Shown here piece by piece: positions 61,256 to 64,000 of a DNA stretch of 64,000 nucleotides. The stretch spans positions 248,001-312,000 of the forward strand of contig PNNO01000005.1 in the NCBI GenBank assembly GCA_013824265.1, read 5' to 3'. The translations under genes were made by a program, and so were the position numbers. Source of the stretch: a bacterium (GTDB taxonomy: Bacteria > Patescibacteriota > Gracilibacteria > UBA1369 > PNNO01). Position 1 is the stretch's first letter. The number at the start of each line of letters is the position of its first letter. Below the pieces are notes generated by a model. That model saw nothing but the letters and a program-made list of their open reading frames with translations. It was not told the origin of the DNA and ran no database searches.

Positions 61256-63622
61256 ATGGATACAAATCAACCACAATATAATAAGGACAATTCGGTTGCC
61301 GATTTTGGCACCGGAGATGTTATTGTTCCGGAGCCTTTAGTTCCGGCTCCTGCCACTATGCCGGCTCCAGTGCCGCAGGTAGCGTCACAGGCCACTGCTC
61401 CGCAGGTAGCTGCTCCAACGGTAGCGCCAGCTGTTACACCGGCAGCAACAACCCAGGTGGCTGTGCCTCAAGCACCAAAACCTGTTCAACCGGCAGTACA
61501 ACCGGTAGCGCCACAGCAGGCTGCAGGTCAAACTTTAAAGCCAATGAAAAGAAAACTCACTCCTGAAGAGATAATTCAGAGAGACAGGGTTCGTAATAAG
61601 AAAATGGTTCTTGGATGCGGAGGAGCTTTTGGAGTTGGCGCAATTATATTGATTATTCTTATTTTTGTGTTTGTTGGACAAGGGTCAAGCGGTACAAGCT
61701 CTCTTGCTCAATCACTTGGTATTAATCAACAATCTTTAGTAAGTACTTTAAGCCTTATAGTTAATTTGTTCTTTGGAATCGGTGCTTTTATAACTTTTGT
61801 TATTGGTATCGGAGGGATATTTAAGGCCGTGATGTCACGAAAAGATGATGCTTCTGCGAAAAAAAGAGGATATGTGATGGCGGGAGGATCGTTTGGAGCT
61901 TTGGTTGTCATTATAATGATGTGGATTGGGGCATGGCTTTTCTTAAGCGGACAGCAAATTCCAACAACAGCCAAGCCTACCGGACTTGTTACTCAGCCTG
62001 AATCAACAATAAACCTTGTGGCTCCTATAGAAATTACTTTTGATGCTTCAAATTTGCCTTACGAGAGCACAAAATATGACATTGTTTCTTATCTTTGGGA
62101 TTTTGGTGATGGTCAGGCAGGGCCTGGAAGCAGTATTGAGACTCATCGTTATGAAAGAAAGGGTACCGGACGATATGACGCTAAGTTAACTCTTACTTTT
62201 GTTCAAAAAAGTACAGGAGAGGAGACAACGGAGACGTTAACAAGATTGATCACCATAGCAGATGAAAAAGTTGCGGCGGTAATCAACGCAAGCGTTACTT
62301 CGGGAGACGCGCCTTTGGAGGTTAACTTTGATGGTAGCACTTCAAGTGATCCGGATGGGGTTATTAAAACCTATGCATGGGAAATTGACGGAAAAGGGTT
62401 TACGGAAGGTACCGCAACGTTCACAAATACTTTTGAACAAGTTGGTGTTTATACTGTAAAACTCCGCGTTACAAATCAAAAAGGAGATTTTGATATAGCT
62501 GAACAGCAAATTACGGTTTCTGCCGGCAAAATGCCTGTGGCTGCTGTCGAAATTTTAAATTATGATGGTGGGGCTTTATACGTTAATAAAAACTACACTT
62601 TGGATGCTTCCGGATCGGTGAGTCCGGGGTCTACAATTACCGGTTATGAATGGGATTTTGGTGACGGAACTACAAAAGTTAGAAGCAGGACGGCTCAACA
62701 TATATTTACAAAAGAGGGGACATACAGACTTATTTTAACAATTACAGATAAGGATGGTCTTGTCGGCACAAAGGAACTGGAAGTTAATGTTGAACTTGCT
62801 CCGGCCTCTCCAAATGCCGTAATGAAGACTGATCCTGCAAAGGCAAGTGATAGCGACACTTCAATTTCCGGAACGGTTCCGTTTGAAGTTAATTTTAACG
62901 CATCCTCAAGCAGTGATCCTGACGATGATATCGTGGATTACAAATGGGATTTCAATGGCGATGGAGTGTTTGATTCCGCCGGAGAAACAACATCTTACAT
63001 ATATAATACGGTTGGTAGCTATAACGCTTCTTTAACAGTTATTGATTCGGCCGGCTTTGAAGATAAAGAAGTTATTTTGGTTAAGGCTCTTTCGAAAGGG
63101 CTTGAAGCAAGATTGTCCGCAGATCCTGTCTCCGGTGTTGTGCCGTTGACTGTTAGTTTTGACGCTACGGGCTCAACTTATGCCGATGGTGATATAGTAA
63201 GTTACGAATGGGATTTTGGTGACGGCTCCGCTCCGCGTAGCGATGTCGGGCAGGTCACTTATAAATACACAAAGATCGGTAATTTTACAACAACCGTAAA
63301 GGTGCGTACAAATGACGGGAAGCAGGAAGAAGCAACTATTCTTGTAAGTGTTAGACAGGTGCCTTTGAAGTCTTGTTTTGAAATGAGCAAGGCTGTTGGA
63401 GACGCTCCGTTAACAATTATTTTCAATCCGCAGTGTGCTACGGGCACAATTGACAAATATAAGTGGACTTTTGGTGATGGAGAAACTTCTACGGAAAGAA
63501 AACCGACCCATATATTTACAACTCCGGGATCTTACGAAGTAACGCTTGAAATTTCCGATGTTCAAAATGTGGTTGATGTTTCCTCACAATTTGTTACTGT
63601 TACAGGCGAATTAACTCAATAA
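61256..63622 (+). CDS. Membrane protein with Pro/Ala-rich N terminus and PKD repeats
   Basis: A 788-residue protein. Residues 1-95 are a Pro/Ala/Val/Gln-rich, probably disordered cytosolic segment; three transmembrane helices follow (about 118-142, 158-186, 203-228), then at least six PKD-like domains (about 245-788; WDFGDGQA, WEIDG, WDFGDGT, WDFNGDG, WDFGDGS and WTFGDGE strands). It lies 18 bp after the giant PKD gene and is likely cotranscribed. The architecture suggests a surface stalk on a membrane base. Confidence 0.87.
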   Translation: MDTNQPQYNKDNSVADFGTGDVIVPEPLVPAPATMPAPVPQVASQATAPQVAAPTVAPAVTPAATTQVAVPQAPKPVQPAVQPVAPQQAAGQTLKPMKRKLTPEEIIQRDRVRNKKMVLGCGGAFGVGAIILIILIFVFVGQGSSGTSSLAQSLGINQQSLVSTLSLIVNLFFGIGAFITFVIGIGGIFKAVMSRKDDASAKKRGYVMAGGSFGALVVIIMMWIGAWLFLSGQQIPTTAKPTGLVTQPESTINLVAPIEITFDASNLPYESTKYDIVSYLWDFGDGQAGPGSSIETHRYERKGTGRYDAKLTLTFVQKSTGEETTETLTRLITIADEKVAAVINASVTSGDAPLEVNFDGSTSSDPDGVIKTYAWEIDGKGFTEGTATFTNTFEQVGVYTVKLRVTNQKGDFDIAEQQITVSAGKMPVAAVEILNYDGGALYVNKNYTLDASGSVSPGSTITGYEWDFGDGTTKVRSRTAQHIFTKEGTYRLILTITDKDGLVGTKELEVNVELAPASPNAVMKTDPAKASDSDTSISGTVPFEVNFNASSSSDPDDDIVDYKWDFNGDGVFDSAGETTSYIYNTVGSYNASLTVIDSAGFEDKEVILVKALSKGLEARLSADPVSGVVPLTVSFDATGSTYADGDIVSYEWDFGDGSAPRSDVGQVTYKYTKIGNFTTTVKVRTNDGKQEEATILVSVRQVPLKSCFEMSKAVGDAPLTIIFNPQCATGTIDKYKWTFGDGETSTERKPTHIFTTPGSYEVTLEISDVQNVVDVSSQFVTVTGELTQ

Positions 63623-63624
63623 AA

Positions 63625-63747
63625 ATGTCTTTAGATAAACGACAAAAGGGGATAGTGCGCGTTGTTGGTGTAATCGCCATTATCGTGCTTATTATAACCG
63701 CTTTTGCTCCGGCTATTTCGGTGCTTATGACCCAGAATGCGGTATAG
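63625..63747 (+). CDS. 40-residue single-pass membrane peptide
   Basis: A small ORF starting 2 bp after the previous stop, with a basic N terminus (MSLDKRQKG) and one helix (VVGVIAIIVLIITAFAPAI). The AT-rich A-rich start (CAATAAAAATG) and tight spacing support it as a real gene of the cluster. It could be an accessory subunit. Function unknown. Confidence 0.6.
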   Translation: MSLDKRQKGIVRVVGVIAIIVLIITAFAPAISVLMTQNAV

Positions 63748-63828
63748 TGCGCGGTAGCGCGGGCGCGGTTTAGTTAATATCGCAGAGTCTGAAATCTGCA
63801 TTTAAGAAGGTTGACTTATTTTTATTTT

Positions 63829-63913
63829 GCGCTTTGAGGTTCCGCGATTCCGACACGCCGTTTTACTCATTAAATAAAGATAAATTGGCGTTTTGAGGTG
63901 TCGCCGTCCCGGG
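63829..63913. repeat. Imperfect direct repeat pair
   Basis: Two 26-nt units beginning GCGCTTTGAGGT (63829) and GCGTTTTGAGGT (63888) match at 18 of 26 positions and are 59 bp apart, in the non-coding region after the 40-residue gene. A perfect 14-nt palindrome CCGTCCCGGGACGG (63904-63917) overlaps the second unit. Confidence 0.5.
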
Positions 63914-63959
63914 ACGGATTTCTTTGACATACATATTTAACGCACCTCGTGTACATCCT

Positions 63960-63988
63960 TTGACCTTCTATACTAAAAATGGTATAAT
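63960..63988 (+). promoter_or_regulatory. Promoter at the window's right edge
   Basis: TTGACC (63960-63965), exactly 17 nt and TATAAT (63983-63988) with TGG before the -10. It should drive a gene beginning beyond the window. Confidence 0.75.
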
Positions 63989-64000
63989 TATGTGATGGCA

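Overview
The window reads as a gene-dense, AT-rich segment of a Patescibacteria (Candidate Phyla Radiation) genome, most likely of the Peregrinibacteria type. This is an inference from content: a form II/III RuBisCO, a group I intron in a tRNA gene, T4SS-pilin-like and PKD-repeat surface proteins, S-layer homology (SLH) proteins, many small membrane proteins of unknown role, and a near absence of Shine-Dalgarno sequences. TGA is a stop codon here (several well-defined genes end in it), so the recoded-UGA lineages (Gracilibacteria, SR1/Absconditabacteria) are unlikely.

Layout. 1-6.3 kb: two tRNA genes (Val, Ala), a membrane protein, a thioredoxin-fold protein, then an SLH / SGNH / 36-residue membrane peptide / MBOAT / SLH-C39 cluster that looks like extracellular polymer O-acylation coupled to surface display. 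6.3-16.6 kb: MtaB tRNA-modification enzyme, lipoprotein, secreted and PKD proteins, a large membrane protein paired with an FtsA/PilM-like ATPase, D-Ala-D-Ala ligase and an HNH nuclease behind a 345-bp non-coding leader. 16.6-21.2 kb: a compact housekeeping run (BI-1 protein, YceD, L32, NusB, RNase III, NUDIX, PepA) with overlapping genes. 21.2-26 kb, minus strand: deaminase, NrnA, RuBisCO as an apparently monocistronic unit with its own promoter and terminator, a DoxX-like protein and a ferredoxin. 26-32.4 kb: a TrmB-type regulator divergent from glutamine synthetase with a strong inverted repeat between them, then unknown proteins. 32.4-39.6 kb: tRNA-Ile2(CAT) split by a 298-nt group I intron, S20, Maf, GtrA, a 1095-residue candidate S-layer protein with a textbook promoter and terminator, two YtxH-type proteins and a slipin. 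39.6-48.4 kb, minus strand: LeuRS-FolD-PurF-PurD, PAS protein, thymidylate kinase, dUTPase, metallo-beta-lactamase fold protein. 48.4-52.1 kb: DUF1385 protein and the secE-nusG-(membrane protein)-rplK-rplA operon. 52.2-64 kb: a surface-apparatus cluster with seven tandem pilin-like transmembrane hairpins spread over three proteins, the last fused to a giant PKD ectodomain, followed by a second PKD membrane protein and a 40-residue membrane peptide.

How the genes work together. Three blocks appear to build the cell surface: the acyltransferase/SLH cluster, the S-layer gene, and the pilin/PKD cluster. The rest is translation, RNA processing, nucleotide housekeeping (dUTPase, TMP kinase, deaminase, partial purine pathway) and nucleotide-ribose salvage through RuBisCO. 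The partner enzymes of that salvage route (AMP phosphorylase, ribose-1,5-bisphosphate isomerase) are not in the window. Promoters resemble sigma-70 type with -10 boxes often preceded by TG or GG, and most start codons follow A-rich tracts instead of a ribosome binding site.
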